From: Eopsaltria australis
Lineage: Eukaryota > Chordata > Aves > Passeriformes > Petroicidae
Direction of reading: 5' to 3'
Length of the DNA stretch: 64,000 bases
Assembly (NCBI GenBank): GCA_034509425.1
Contig: JAVTVJ010001332.1
Location: 1 to 64,000 of the forward strand
Both the position numbers and the translations under genes were made by a program. Positions within the stretch are counted from its first letter, which is position 1, and every line of letters starts with the position of its first letter. Positions 47,901 to 59,882 of the stretch are shown in pieces. The notes under the pieces were generated by a model. The model saw nothing but the letters and a program-made list of their open reading frames with translations, was not told the DNA's origin and ran no database searches.

Positions 47901-48854
47901 TTTTCTCTTGTCTCTGACAACATGTGAATCCCTCAAAGGATCTCTCATAGTCTCTAAACAGTTCTGTGTCCAAATCTGAGAGACAGGATGTCTTTGTTGT
48001 CTAATACAATCAGAATAGTCAGGCAAATCCTTTTTTAGTTTTCTTTCATGGCTATTTTTCTCAATGAATTTTTGGCTTTTTGAATTTATTTTTTTTTAAT
48101 TTCCTCCCCTCAGAGAATTTTTTTCAGTCTTTCTATTCACAGCAGTCCTAAAATGCTTTCCAACCCTGGTTAAGGTCTTTATTTCCCCAGCTGAATTCTA
48201 ATCTAGATAATCTTACCCAAAATTCAACTACTATTTTAGGCAAAAAGCACAATTTTATTTCTGTATTTCAGACCTCTCTAATAAGGCCAAAATGAAATCT
48301 TCTAGCCCATAGAAAATAATTGTCACATCATGTTAACAGAACATAACTTTCTACCATGTAATATATGGTTAAAAGACACATGTTGACTTCTTGCTGTGTT
48401 TGAGCCCTGCAGTTGCCTCATTTTCTCAGATACTGTGAATTACTAGTATTATGCCTACTGATCCTTCCTTGCTTTACATACTCAAGTCCTGTCTGGGTTT
48501 CAACCTATAAGTTCTCCTTTCCATTAATACACAAGTGCTTTGATCCAGGTTCTCATAACCTCATGTTCTGTACTACCTCTTTCTTATCTTGAATGTTTCC
48601 AAAGTCTTCTCTTTGTTTTTATCATATTAAGAATTAACCGCTGGCTTTCATTTTCAAAATTCCTAACTTTTGATTATCTCTGTGTAGTATCAAGAGGATT
48701 TTTTTCCGCCTCTTAGTAGTTCATGATATTAGTTCTCATCATCACATTATTAAATTTTCAAATAAACATCAACGTGTAGTCATTCACCTGGGGGAATTTT
48801 TGTAAATATCTCCAAAACTACTCCTTTGTCTACTTTCAAATTCATCATTGAAAC

Positions 48855-48887
48855 TCTACTTTTCTAACTAAAAATTAGAAAAGTAGA
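48855..48887. repeat. perfect 13-bp inverted repeat, 7-base loop
   Basis: The arms at 48855-48867 (TCTACTTTTCTAA) and 48875-48887 (TTAGAAAAGTAGA) are exact reverse complements around the loop CTAAAAA. The arms are AT-rich, so the hairpin is of moderate stability. No terminator-like or miRNA-length structure follows from it. Confidence 0.9.
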
Positions 48888-51100
48888 CTAAAACTACTCA
48901 TAGAAATGCTTATGTTTTTGAAGGTCTGTACTACCATCTGCCATGTTGACCACTATTGCCTCATTGCTTCCTTGAGTTTTCCAGCATACCTTTATCCATA
49001 TGTTGCCCTTTTAGTTATGGCAAATGCTCTAAATTGCACTTTCCATGTTCTGGTTCTGTGCTTGCACAAGTCCTACTATCATGGAGTTTTGAGACAGTTC
49101 TTACTCTAGGATGATTAATAAATATTGGTAAGCATTCACTGAGCAGCAATAAGAAGACAGAAAATTAACAGAGTTAATTGTCACTTACTTATACACAGGG
49201 ACCATGACAGAACCCTGCACTGATTCCAAGAAGTATCTAACAATGTGCAGGGATAGTAAGTGTAGATAAATGGAATTAATTTATTTTTACTCCATCCAAA
49301 ATAAGTAAGTTTTTAGTTTTTAAATTTCATAGAACATGAGAACTTTCCCCTATACTTCTCTCTTTTTGTGGGAACAAGGCTTTTTAAGTTTTCTAATTTT
49401 ATCAGGAACTTCTGTGGGATTTAAAAAAATATTTTAATAATTCACATTTAAAAAAATAGTCACGTATTATCTGATAATATTTATTTAACTAAAACTTTTA
49501 TATGCTCTTTTAATATTTGCCCATTCACATATATTTTTTCTCCCTATTAAGAAGTGTCTTATTCAAGTATCTCAGGATCGGAGTTATACTATCTTGTGAG
49601 TTTTAAGACTAAACATACTGTTATATTGTGAATTTAACTTTGTTCTATTTTACAATGAAAATACAACTTTCATTGCTGAAAATTGAAGTCCAAACATTTT
49701 TTTTAATTCCTGAATTTGAGAAAGAAATATGAGACTTACATGTTTTTTTAAAAAAATTCCTCCTTTTTATGAAAATAAGTATTTCACTTTACTATACTTA
49801 GGATGTGTTGGTAAGAGACCTTTTTGATTAAAAAAATCTGTCCCCCTATAAACAAGAATAACCTAGCATGTAAGAAAGAAAACACACAAAATATCTTTTC
49901 TTCTTTAAATACTAATGTATTGTAATTAAAAAGTGCAGATTTTCACAATGAGCAAAACCACTTATGTAGCTTTTAATAATGTTCACTTGTAGAATTTGAA
50001 ATTTAGGAGTTAATTTACTCTGATGCATGTATATATCTTTAAACAACATGACAATAGAAGATGTAGTGAAACATAAACCAAATTATGGGGTGTATGGGGT
50101 GCAGATATAGAATCTTTATGATGGATACTAGAATATGATATTTTTCACCAGCTTCTCTTTCTTATATTCAAGCTTTCATCAAAGAGAAACTACTTGCTCC
50201 TATAGCAGCTGTAAAATTCACTCTGAGGGTGTATTTCCACTGGCTGTCTTGCTTAACTTAGATTCCACTTTGTTTTGACTCAGCCCTGAGCATACAAAGG
50301 GCATCCGTTTATTGCCTGATTTTAAAAACACATTTCTCATGAAATTATTATGCTTTTCTACCCTGCTTTCTAATTCTATATTTTAAAAATAAGGATTTTA
50401 AAGTACTTCCACTTCTTTAGTGTAAAGGTGGTCTATTTTAAAGAAATAAAACTCCCCTATTTTATCTTCCCTCAAAGCATGGCAAGTTATACCATATTTT
50501 TTCTTTAAAAATATATGTAGTGCCCAAGCTTATGTAGGAGTTTGTATATAAATCAATGGAATTCCACATAGATGTTGTTAACACTATGCTCTAGTTACAG
50601 AAACATGCCTGAAATTACCACTGTCTTGTAGACTTCAAAACCAAACATCAAGAGTTATTTCCATGCCACATTACATTAAAAATGTTCCAATAAATTTTTT
50701 TAAAGCCAGAATCTTTAAAAAATACCTACAAGGTTAACATAAAAAGCGAAATAAAATTTCCTTTACAATCCCCATACTTTCATGTAGCATATAACTCTCA
50801 TTTCATGAACAGATTAATTAGGTATAGAAGAGATATTGGCCTTGGCTTTCATTCCATATTTAGCATTTAACCCAGATGTAATCAACCACCTGGTCTACAA
50901 CTTTCTCAAAATTTTATAATTTAATGGGAAAATATAATGTCTATTCTAGAATTAAACCTTCCTCTGTCCACCAAGTGACTTTTTAAAGTAGTAACTTAAC
51001 AGAAATACACGTCTAGAAGTTACTCTTTCTCCTAATAGATGTCTCATTATTTTAAGACAGAAATTTGATACAGTGAAGTTAGAAATTTTTTTTCTTCTTA

Positions 51101-51144
51101 TTCAGTATATATTCAGTATATATTTTGTATATATTCTGTATATT
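51101..51144 (+). repeat. 11-bp tandem repeat, 4 copies
   Basis: The units are TTCAGTATATA, TTCAGTATATA, TTTTGTATATA and TTCTGTATATT. The first two are identical and the others differ by one to three bases. Confidence 0.85.
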
Positions 51145-53668
51145 GATGGTTTTTCAATATCAGTGCTTCAGCTGTCTTTCTGTAATAAAAATATTTTCAA
51201 AGAGGTATAGTAGTCATAGGTTATCTTATCTTGGATTCATCATTTTGCAATGAAGATCATCAATTAACTACCTTCAGTAGAACTGAAGGACCAAAATGGA
51301 CAAAAGTCTTTAACTCCCTCTTCTGACCAGATTTGACTTAGCTCAAAAGTGCTGGGTGAATGGTATTTCACATATTTGCAAAACGTTCTTGATCTTGAAT
51401 ATTGTTAAATAGTTTATTTTAACTTTCTTTCACTGTTTATAATCTTCACAAATACGGAAAATAAAAAAGTCTTTTTTTAGCTCTGGAAGAATTTTAATCT
51501 AGTAAGCACAACAACAGCCTCTCTGAACTATTCCTTATTAAAGATACAGAGAAAGATGTCCTTTTTCAGAGGACTAATGATCACAATATTCAGAGCTTTT
51601 ATGATAATAATGCAACAATACACAGAAGTGAACAGGGAATGGGAAAAGTGATGCTTTGCTATGTACTGTTAGCATTCTACCCAATTGACAGACCAAAGGG
51701 CTTGAATTGCAACAGCTTCTTCTTTAAAAGAACTCTTTTAGTTTTGTAGTATAATCTGCATCATCATCTCAGTCAAGCATTTAAGAAAAATCATAGAATA
51801 TAATGTTTATGGGTCATCATGCAAATCAACAGAATTTGATGTTCAGAACTATCATGGTTAATTATTAATGAAAAATTCATATTTTGATTTTTAAATTTTC
51901 CACCTTTGTGTGTGGATGTGTTGACAGACTTTTGTTCAGAAGAAAATTTTTTTACAGACTACCTTTATAATATTTCCCAATATTTGGTTGAGTTGCTACT
52001 TCTAAGGATGAAAAGTATTTCCAGGATTATTATTTAGAATTACATTTTGGTGTCCAAATGGAGTAATCTTTTCTTTGAAATATAACTTTTGAAGGCAGTA
52101 ACTTTTTTTTTCTTTTTACATATTTTTCTCAGTTATAAGAAGATATACATAGTATAGGCTTGCTATTCTCCAGCTTCTGGAATAGAGGGAGTATTTGAGT
52201 ATAAGTATGTGTAGGTAAATATTTAATATGTTACAGCAAAGCACAGGAATGAATCAAAAATATAAATTTTGCATCTGAATTAATCTAAATTAAAAAAAAC
52301 AGGTATATCTCACCAAATTCTGTGGCCATCTTTTTTTTTTCCTTCTCTCTGTGTCTTATTTGAAATAGAAAACTGGCCAGCATGTACAGTCAGGTGTCTT
52401 ACTCATGGCGACAGCTCACAGTGAGAGCTGTGCTCCTTTCACTATTTCCTTGATTTCATTGTTGCCTTTACTGTCAACATCCCCTGTCACCTGCACCAGA
52501 AAATTACTTACCCTCTAGGACAAAGACAATTTTTACTTCATAGGAATACAGAATAGTGTGATCCATGTTACCCAGCAGAAATATCTGACTAAATGATCCC
52601 TAGTTTCACATTTCAAATTTTTAAAATTTACTCACTTATGTCTGTACTACAAAATCTGGTACTTATTTTTTATTCCATTGTTCCTGGTTTCATTCAAACC
52701 TAGGATTTAGTGGCAAAGTCCTATTTTCAAGTTTAATAGTTTATCACTGAACCCCTGTCTCTAAATTGTTGTCAACCAGTCATGATACCATTTGCCGTAC
52801 TATGTAATTTAATGCATATTTGCAAAATTAATAAGGCAAATCAAAGTGGACTTTCCTTTATGATATTTGTCATATATTAGTAGAACTGTTCTAGGTCTTA
52901 ACAAAGAAGGACTTTATACATGCAAAATGCTGCAATGAACTCCTATGGGTCTCAATGTACATTTCAGGAGAAAATTATGTTCTGTAGGAGGGCGCTTTTT
53001 ACACTTTTTCAAACAAAAAAGCATGCATCTAAACCATAATCTCTGCCAGTTCAGTTTGGTAAACAATATCATTGAAAACTTTAACCAAAATTTAGACAAT
53101 TTTTTTTTACTGAAGAGACAACTACACAGTAATACACAAAAATGTATTCATAAGGAACATAATCTTGTCACTGGATTACTCATAAACTGCTATTGGTATA
53201 ACAGAATCACTTTTTCAAAAGAAGTCTTGCAGCTCATGACACAAATCGATCAAAAATAAGAAAAGAAATAATTGTTAAACTTTTGTCAGTATACTAATTA
53301 ATACAATTATTTTCACGTTTATTACTGGTAGAACCAGTTTAAAATTATATTTAATTGATAAATTAGGCTTTCTGAATTTCTTCTACTTCCCTGGTCTTTT
53401 TCTAAGAGTTCTTATATATCACTAGTCAGAAATACAGGTTCTTTTTCTGCAATAAGTTATTTTCATAATTTTATCAAATACAACTATTCTTCTGGAAATT
53501 TCCAAGCAGGACCTTAAAAGAAGAAATAAATTTCCACTTCTCCTCCTTCATCTAGTTGCTTGAGAATCAGGGAGAACCTATGTAATGTGTAAATATGTAG
53601 CTCTGGGAAATTAATATAAATTATTACTGACAGTTTATTCTTTAATAGAGATTTTATGTATGTGTGTT

Positions 53669-54104
53669 CACAGAATCAGGGAATCTGCTGAGCTGGAAGA
53701 GATCTACAAGGATTATTGAGTACAGCTCCTGGCCCTGCACAGGTCACCCCAAGAGTCACACCATGTGCCTGAGAGTATTGTTCAAATGCTTCTCAAACTC
53801 TGTCAGGTTGGTGCTGTGACCACTGCCCTGGGGAGCCTCTTCCAGTGCCCAAAAACCTTCTGGGTGAAGAACCTTTCCCTGATACACAACCTAAACCTCC
53901 CCTGCCACAACTTCAGGCCATTCCCATGGGTGCTGTCACTGTCACCACAGAGAAGAGATCAGTGCCTGCCCCTCCTCTTCCCCTCACAAGGAAGTTGTGG
54001 ATTGTGTTGAGGTCTCCCCTCAGTGTCCTCCCGCCTGAACAGACCAAGTGACCTCAGCTGCTCCTCGTAAGTTTTTCCCTCAAGTCCCTTCACACCTTAG
54101 GGTG
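53669..54104 (-). mobile_element. CR1 LINE 3' end, antisense
   Basis: Antisense CR1 with its 3' end at CACAGAATCAGGGAATCTGC. The rest follows in order: GAGTACAGCTCCTGGCCCTGCACAGG, AGCCTCTTCCAGTGCCCAAAAACC near 53839, GTGAAGAACCTTTCCCTGAT, GAGGTCTCCCCTCAGTGTCC near 54010, and CCGCCTGAACAGACCAAGTGACC. It stops where LTR sequence begins, near 54105. Confidence 0.88.
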
Positions 54105-54488
54105 CTCCTGAGTAGCTTAATACCTTATATGGGGGTCACTAAGAATGCACCCAGTCTGGGGGGAAAGGACTCTCTTCTGGGAAGAAAGGGTTCCTGCTGG
54201 TTAAGAAAATGTGACAGCAGAAGCCATCCAGAATTGTTTACTGTTGTAGGATCCACAGTGAGCATTTTTGCATATAGATCACCCTCTCTTCTATACCTTT
54301 TGCAGTTACTATTGTTGTTGTTACTGTTCATTTTCTTTGTTTCCAGTAAATTGTTCTTATATTAACCTGTGATCTTCACCATTTGTGTCTCCAATTGGAG
54401 GAGGAGGGGGAGCAATATGTCTTTTTGTTCTTTGGGTTTTTTTGGTGGACATACTAAATTGGAGAACACCATTCCTAAACCCTGACCA
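54105..54488 (+). mobile_element. ERVL-type LTR, incomplete, forward
   Basis: A relative of the LTR at 35257-35680. It shares the TATTGTTGTTGTTACTGTTC run near 54312, the CAGTAAATTGTTCTTATATTAACCTGTGATC block, and an end of the form CCATTCCTAAACCCTGACCA. The 5' part with TGTCC is missing or too diverged to see. There is no internal retroviral sequence on either side, so it is a solo or truncated copy. It begins where the antisense CR1 ends, so one may have inserted next to the other or deleted its end. Confidence 0.7.
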
Positions 54489-57400
54489 TGACCTGTGTTT
54501 CAAGAAATTGCTTTGATAAGAAAACCCAGTTTTTCCTCTCCCTTTTCCACTGTCACTTCAATGCTGTAACTGGCACATTGAGAATTCTTTTTCTGTCACC
54601 TATAGATATCACTGTAATTTCATGAATGACAATTACAATAATTCCATGCCCCAGAACTCACTGAGTCACATGTATCCCATTAGTTTTTCTGAAAATGTGA
54701 GCACGTGATTTACAATTAATTTACTTATCATGGTTCAGAAGTACCAAAAGATATTAGTCCCTTTACAAACTGACATTCTCTCAGCATAACATCTACTACA
54801 GTCAAAAAGAGTAGTCACCTAGGCAGCCAATGAAACAAAAGAGATGACATGACTAATGTAGACGCTGACTTTCTATAAAACAGGGCACAGAATCAAACAG
54901 TCACAAGGTCCCTTCTGTAATGCAACATGTTAAATGCAAAATCAGCCCTTGAATGTGGGGTTAAGGTTTTTGTGAAAGGTAACACATTTCCTTTTCCATC
55001 CAAACAAGTCCAAAATCACTCAGTCTTTGGAAAGAGTTAAACCATGGAAAATATAGTAAAATATTGGGAAAGAGTAGATTCTTGTCTCATTTAAAGACTA
55101 GGATTCTTTTTTATACTATAAGCAATTCTTTTATTATATGAACATGATTAATCTTTCATCACAACTACTTTTTCAGTGAAATTTTGGAGAGATACATTCA
55201 ATGACAAACAAAATTAAATAGATCAGACTATAACACATTCTACACCGAGATTTTTTTTTATGTCTCCTTTCACAGGTGTCACTAAATATCTGTTCCAGTG
55301 TTTTCAGTGGTGCTAAGTGATAAAAGCCGTGGGCCATCAAAAGCTCAAATATGTCATTTTATTAATTATCATTCAAAATTTCTTAAGTGCAAGGTCATCA
55401 TAACAAATTCAGGATCAGTAAAAAAATATTTGCATAATTTCAACGTCTCTAGAAATAAAAGCAACCTGTTCATCTCCAACTATTTGTGTGGAATAAACAA
55501 CATGGATTAGTAAACTATTTTAAACTCCTTAATATAAAATAATTTTGAATAAATATGATATTAAATTTAAGAACTTAATACCATAAACTATGACAAGCTT
55601 GATTTATACTTGAACACATAAATTATAACTCTTTTTCGAGTCTTATCTCTTCAATGATGATACAATATTAAGCAATACTAAGAACCTGTAGACTTCCATC
55701 AGAGTTGTTTTTCATTCCCCTAGGACTTTATTACTTATAATATCAACCTTCTAAAGTGAATGATTCTGATGAATCTATGCTTTTGCTCTTGGCATTTTTT
55801 TACTGGAAGTCCTGGAGCTGTAATTACAGGCATAGAGTGCAGTGTCTTTCAAAATTTACTAGACATGTTGTTTCTTGTGGAAAATGTACCTTAGAGAGTC
55901 ACAGTTCAAAAACATCTAAACTTTTCTTGTTTTGACTGGAAATTAACTCTTGATCATAGCAACACAACTTATTTTAATGGAGCCATGTACTGGAAAAGGG
56001 AAATAAAATGTTGCTTTGTGTTAATCTGTGCTGCATAATATATGAGAGCTTCTGCCTTTTTGTACAGAATTGAAACATGTCAATCTATTTCCACTTCATG
56101 GTTTTAATAATCCCTTAAATAAAATCTGCAGATTTCAGTTTGGAAATGAGTCAGATTTCATCGAGACAATTTTAGGCCATCGTTCCAATAGCTCTTTGAG
56201 ATTTATTTCCTTACGTTCAGGTCTAGTACTGCCATGACTATTCAGTCACTGGAAGCTTACTTGGGTTACATTATAATAAAAACAGTAATCTTCAAGTTGA
56301 AAGAATATATGCTTAGATGAGGATATCTACAAACCAGAAATGCTAATTTCTATCAGCAAAGCAAGACCAAGATTCCTATCATGATGAAGGGCCAGACCTC
56401 TTTATCTCTGCATAAAGAGTATTCATTGCTATGGCAGTTACAACCTGTAACCTTATGTAATTCTTAACAAATTATTATAATAAAATAAACGAAGTTATGG
56501 TGTGATCTGACCATGAATAAGTAGGTGATATCTGCATCTGTAACTTCTCATTTGCACATTTGGAAAGCTTCCAAGCCCAATTGCCTTTTCTAGTCTGGGT
56601 TAAAAATTTTTTGTAATTTCAAAACAGTGTATCTGAAACTTGGCTTCTAGTCATTCATGAGATGAATTTCCATTGTGCATGCTGGCCAAAAGTATGTGTT
56701 ACACATGCACATGTAAACATACTTACTCAGAAATACAAAAATACATATGGAAGCATCATGCATCTGTGTGCACATAAACCTCCAAGAGAAAGTCACTGTT
56801 AATGCTGTACTATTCCAAAAGATGTTGACTTCTATAGGAACCATGCAGTTTCACAGGAGGACAAAAATAATGGCTAATATAAGTTGCCATGTTTAAGCAA
56901 TGAAAGCTAAAACCATAATAATTACCATTACTATGCCTACTTCTACTGAGAGAGGAAAGGAGATAGCTATGACAATTAACTTCATCATATCATATGAAAA
57001 TAATACCTGAAATGTCAGAAAGATTAGTCACTGTTACCTCTGTGGTTGTTACAATATTGCTAACTTTTATGTTCTACTAGATACATCAGAAGGCTTGATT
57101 TTTAAATTTATTTTCATCATTTTCTTTTGTTACTTTGGTTTTTCCTAATACTACATGCAGTGGAAATGAGGAGACAGGGAAGAAACAGTTGAAAATTCCT
57201 GCTTAACTGCTATATTGAATAAAGAGAATAAAGAGAGGAATAAATATTTAAAAAGTTAAGAGATCATTTGACTTTAAGGGAAACATGAAATCTTGTATCA
57301 TCTTGTACTTATCGGAATTAGCTCCGATCATTTTACTGTTTTATTTTGCCCTTGATTTTACAGGCTGCCCAGTGCTTTGTAAACTTCAAAATGGTACTTA

Positions 57401-59180
57401 CATTCTCTTTTGCAGTAAAACACAGAGGAATGTAAAGATTTTGATTTTGAACTGATGATAAGTAGAATGCTTGAAAAATAGAAACCTCTTTTCATAGGTA
57501 ACTACTACATAATTATGCAAAGGTCAGTAAAAGTTGATTAAATGGTCTAACACATTCCATACCTGATGAAAATGTGTAAATCGTGCATAAACAAGTCAGT
57601 CTGAATTGTCATTATTTTCACTCTCGTGTACCTAATAAAATACACAGATTCCAGTGTTAATTTTATTAGACAGTGTTCCACTTCATTCCATATACTTGTG
57701 CCCAAGAAACACACAATATCAGTCAAAAAACCCCCAGCACTATATAAACAAAGAACAAATAAACAGGTTGAAGTCCTAAATTACTTAAACCTCACCAGAA
57801 TTATTATTTTAAGAATACTTTATTTGATTCTGAAATTTTAACCAGAGAAAAGGCAGAATCCAAACAAAAAAGGGACTCATGTTCATGGAAAGCAAGTAGA
57901 ATTTTAAAATTTATCAGTAAAAACAAATAATGATTATCAAATCTACAATAATCTAGCAAAAGTGTTAAAAATCAATCACATCAAAATTCACATGGAAAAA
58001 AAGAATAAAGTTGATCAACTGAATGCTGACTATTTTTTTTGTAAAGTCAATGGTAATCTGCTCAAAAATGTCTCCCTGTTGAGTGTACAAGCTTTCATGC
58101 AGCATAGCTGATAAAATTGTATTTTTTTATAGCTAAAAAGTAAAAGAGTTAAACAACTCAGCAGATCAAATTATTCATCCCATGATGGATAAACTTAAAC
58201 CAGGACTTATTTTTCTTTTTTCTTTTCTCTGTTGGCTTTATTTCACAATGTTTGAATATTGTAGATATCTCTAGATTGCAAACAAAAACCCAATAAACTG
58301 AAAAATTCCTACTACTTGGAATTTCAATTCCAGAGGAAAGAATTTGTGTTATCACATATCCTGTAACACAGGCTACCCGGGAAAAAAAGACTCTCTCCAT
58401 GACAGGTTTTAGTCCCTCTATATGAGAGGAGATTCCTTTACAAGGTAGTGAGTGTTTGCTTTTCCCTCCATTCAGGTCTTTAGCATCTTTGAGGAAATTA
58501 ATCATTTCAGTGTTATCCTTGGGTTAACGAAAGTAACCTTAATAACAGGAAGATACGTGTCAAGTTTGACAGTTAACATAACAGCTAATTATACAGGTGT
58601 TCACAAGAGGGGTGTTTCTTTTCAACTGCATGGACTTCAATGTTGAAATAATTGGCACACAACAGCCAGCAGAGGGAAGCCAAGGGGGGGGGGGTGTTAG
58701 CTGTACTACAAGGCACAGAGATACTGAGAAAAAGATTTATAATTTTCTTGCAAAGGTTGTTCATATTCACACTTATTTGATATTAGCATTCTACACCTTA
58801 GCAAAGACATCACCTTGAACTTTCTTCCTGATGATTATCCATTTTCTCTCCTTGACAATTGACAAGCTTGACAGACTCATTAAACTGCTGAATTCGTAAT
58901 TTGTAGAGAACCTTCCTCAATAGCACCTGGGTAACAGCAGAGAAGTGCTATAATGTGAACCTAGCACGCATTTTAATGCAAATCTTATCTTAAGCCAACT
59001 GCAGGCACAGCAACTGAGGTTTTTTTCAGCAGTCACAGAATAAAAATAATGTAGCAAGACACAAGGAATTCCTGCACTGTGATTCCCATGCCTTTTAAAA
59101 CTTTTAGCTCTATTTAGCCAATAGGTTTGCTCTCAAATTCTGTTAATTAAGAAAAGATAATAAAACCTTCAGCCTTAACA
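54489..59180. other. AT-rich unique DNA, no gene seen
   Basis: About 4.7 kb with no recognisable transposon. An uninterrupted G11 run is at 58684-58694. A 115-codon minus-strand frame (58158-58505) has a K-rich end and no domain I know. Nothing else is supported. Confidence 0.55.
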
Positions 59181-59882
59181 GAGAGTCATGGAAACACAGA
59201 AGGGATGAGGTTGGAAGGGGTAAGAGCCACTGACCTGGTCCAACCTTCCTGCCAAGTAGTGTCACCCTAGAGCACATTGCACAGGAATGTGTCCAGACAG
59301 TTCCTGAATATCTCCAGTGAGGAAGACTCCACAGCCTTTCTGAGCAATCTGTTCCAGTGCATAGTTACCTGCACAGTAAAGAAGCTCTTCCTCATGTTCA
59401 GGTGGAGCTTTCTGTGCATCAGTTTCTGCCCCTTGCCTCTTGTCCTATTGCTTGTCACCAAGGAGAAGAGCCTGGCTCCATCCTCTTGATACCCTCCCTT
59501 CAGATATTTACAGACACTGACAAGTTCTTCTCTCCATGGTCTCTTCTCCAGGCTGAGCAGGCCAGCTCTCTAACCATTTCCTTGCAAGAGAGATGCTCCC
59601 ATCCCTTAATCACCTGTTTCCCCTTTCCCAGGACCTGCTCTTTGGTGTGTCTCTTTTGTCCTGAGGAGCCCAGAACAGGACACAGCACTCCAGATGTGCC
59701 TCACCAGAGCTAAGTAGAGGGGCAGGATCACCTGCCTAGATCTGCTGTCAGTGCTCTTCCTGATGCAACCCAGGATACCATTGGGAATGCTAGGAATGCT
59801 GGGAATGCTCTTCCAAGAGCATCTCAGAATACCTTCTTGGCCACAAGGATACATTGCTGGCTCGGACAGCTAGTTTTTCCAC
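59181..59882 (-). mobile_element. CR1 LINE, 3' part, antisense, well preserved
   Basis: The 3' end is on the left (AGAGTCATGGAAACACAGAAGG). Then come GACCTGGTCCAACCTTCCTGCC, CTGAATATCTCCAGTGAGGAAG, TGTTCCAGTGCATAGTTACCTGC, the block at 59540 (CTTCTCCAGGCTGAGCAGG), AGAACAGGACACAGCACTCC near 59671, and CTTGGCCACAAGGATACATTGC near 59837. It is similar in type to the copy at 26292-26942, including the same order and same edges, so both belong to a related subfamily. A 9-base unit is triplicated at 59783-59809. Minus-strand frames are open for short stretches but broken overall. Confidence 0.92.
59783..59809 (-). repeat. 9-bp unit, three copies, inside CR1
   Basis: GGGAATGCT, AGGAATGCT and GGGAATGCT in tandem. 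On the minus strand the unit is in frame and adds repeated S-I-P residues before the family's P-N-G-I-L block. This is a copy-specific slippage product. Confidence 0.9.

Larger units (their letters stand above)
44931..53668. other. longest repeat-poor stretch, AT-rich, no gene seen
   Basis: About 8.7 kb with no recognisable transposon. From roughly 47340 to 48160 the plus strand is strongly pyrimidine-rich. A perfect 13-base-pair hairpin lies at 48855-48887, and an 11-base tandem repeat at 51101-51144. A small frame with a good initiation context at 47511-47684 and a 104-codon frame at 52945-53259 show no known domain. I see no established gene. Confidence 0.55.

Noticed and set aside
52945..53259. 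Plus-strand frame of 104 codons overlapped by a minus-strand frame
   Set aside because: Open frames on both strands over the same bases suggest low stop density by chance and not coding.
58158..58505. Minus-strand frame of 115 codons
   Set aside because: No domain, a K-rich tail from a simple T/C tract on the other strand, and no transcript signals.
58684..58694. G11 run as a possible G-quadruplex
   Set aside because: Only one G run is present; a canonical quadruplex needs four tracts close together.
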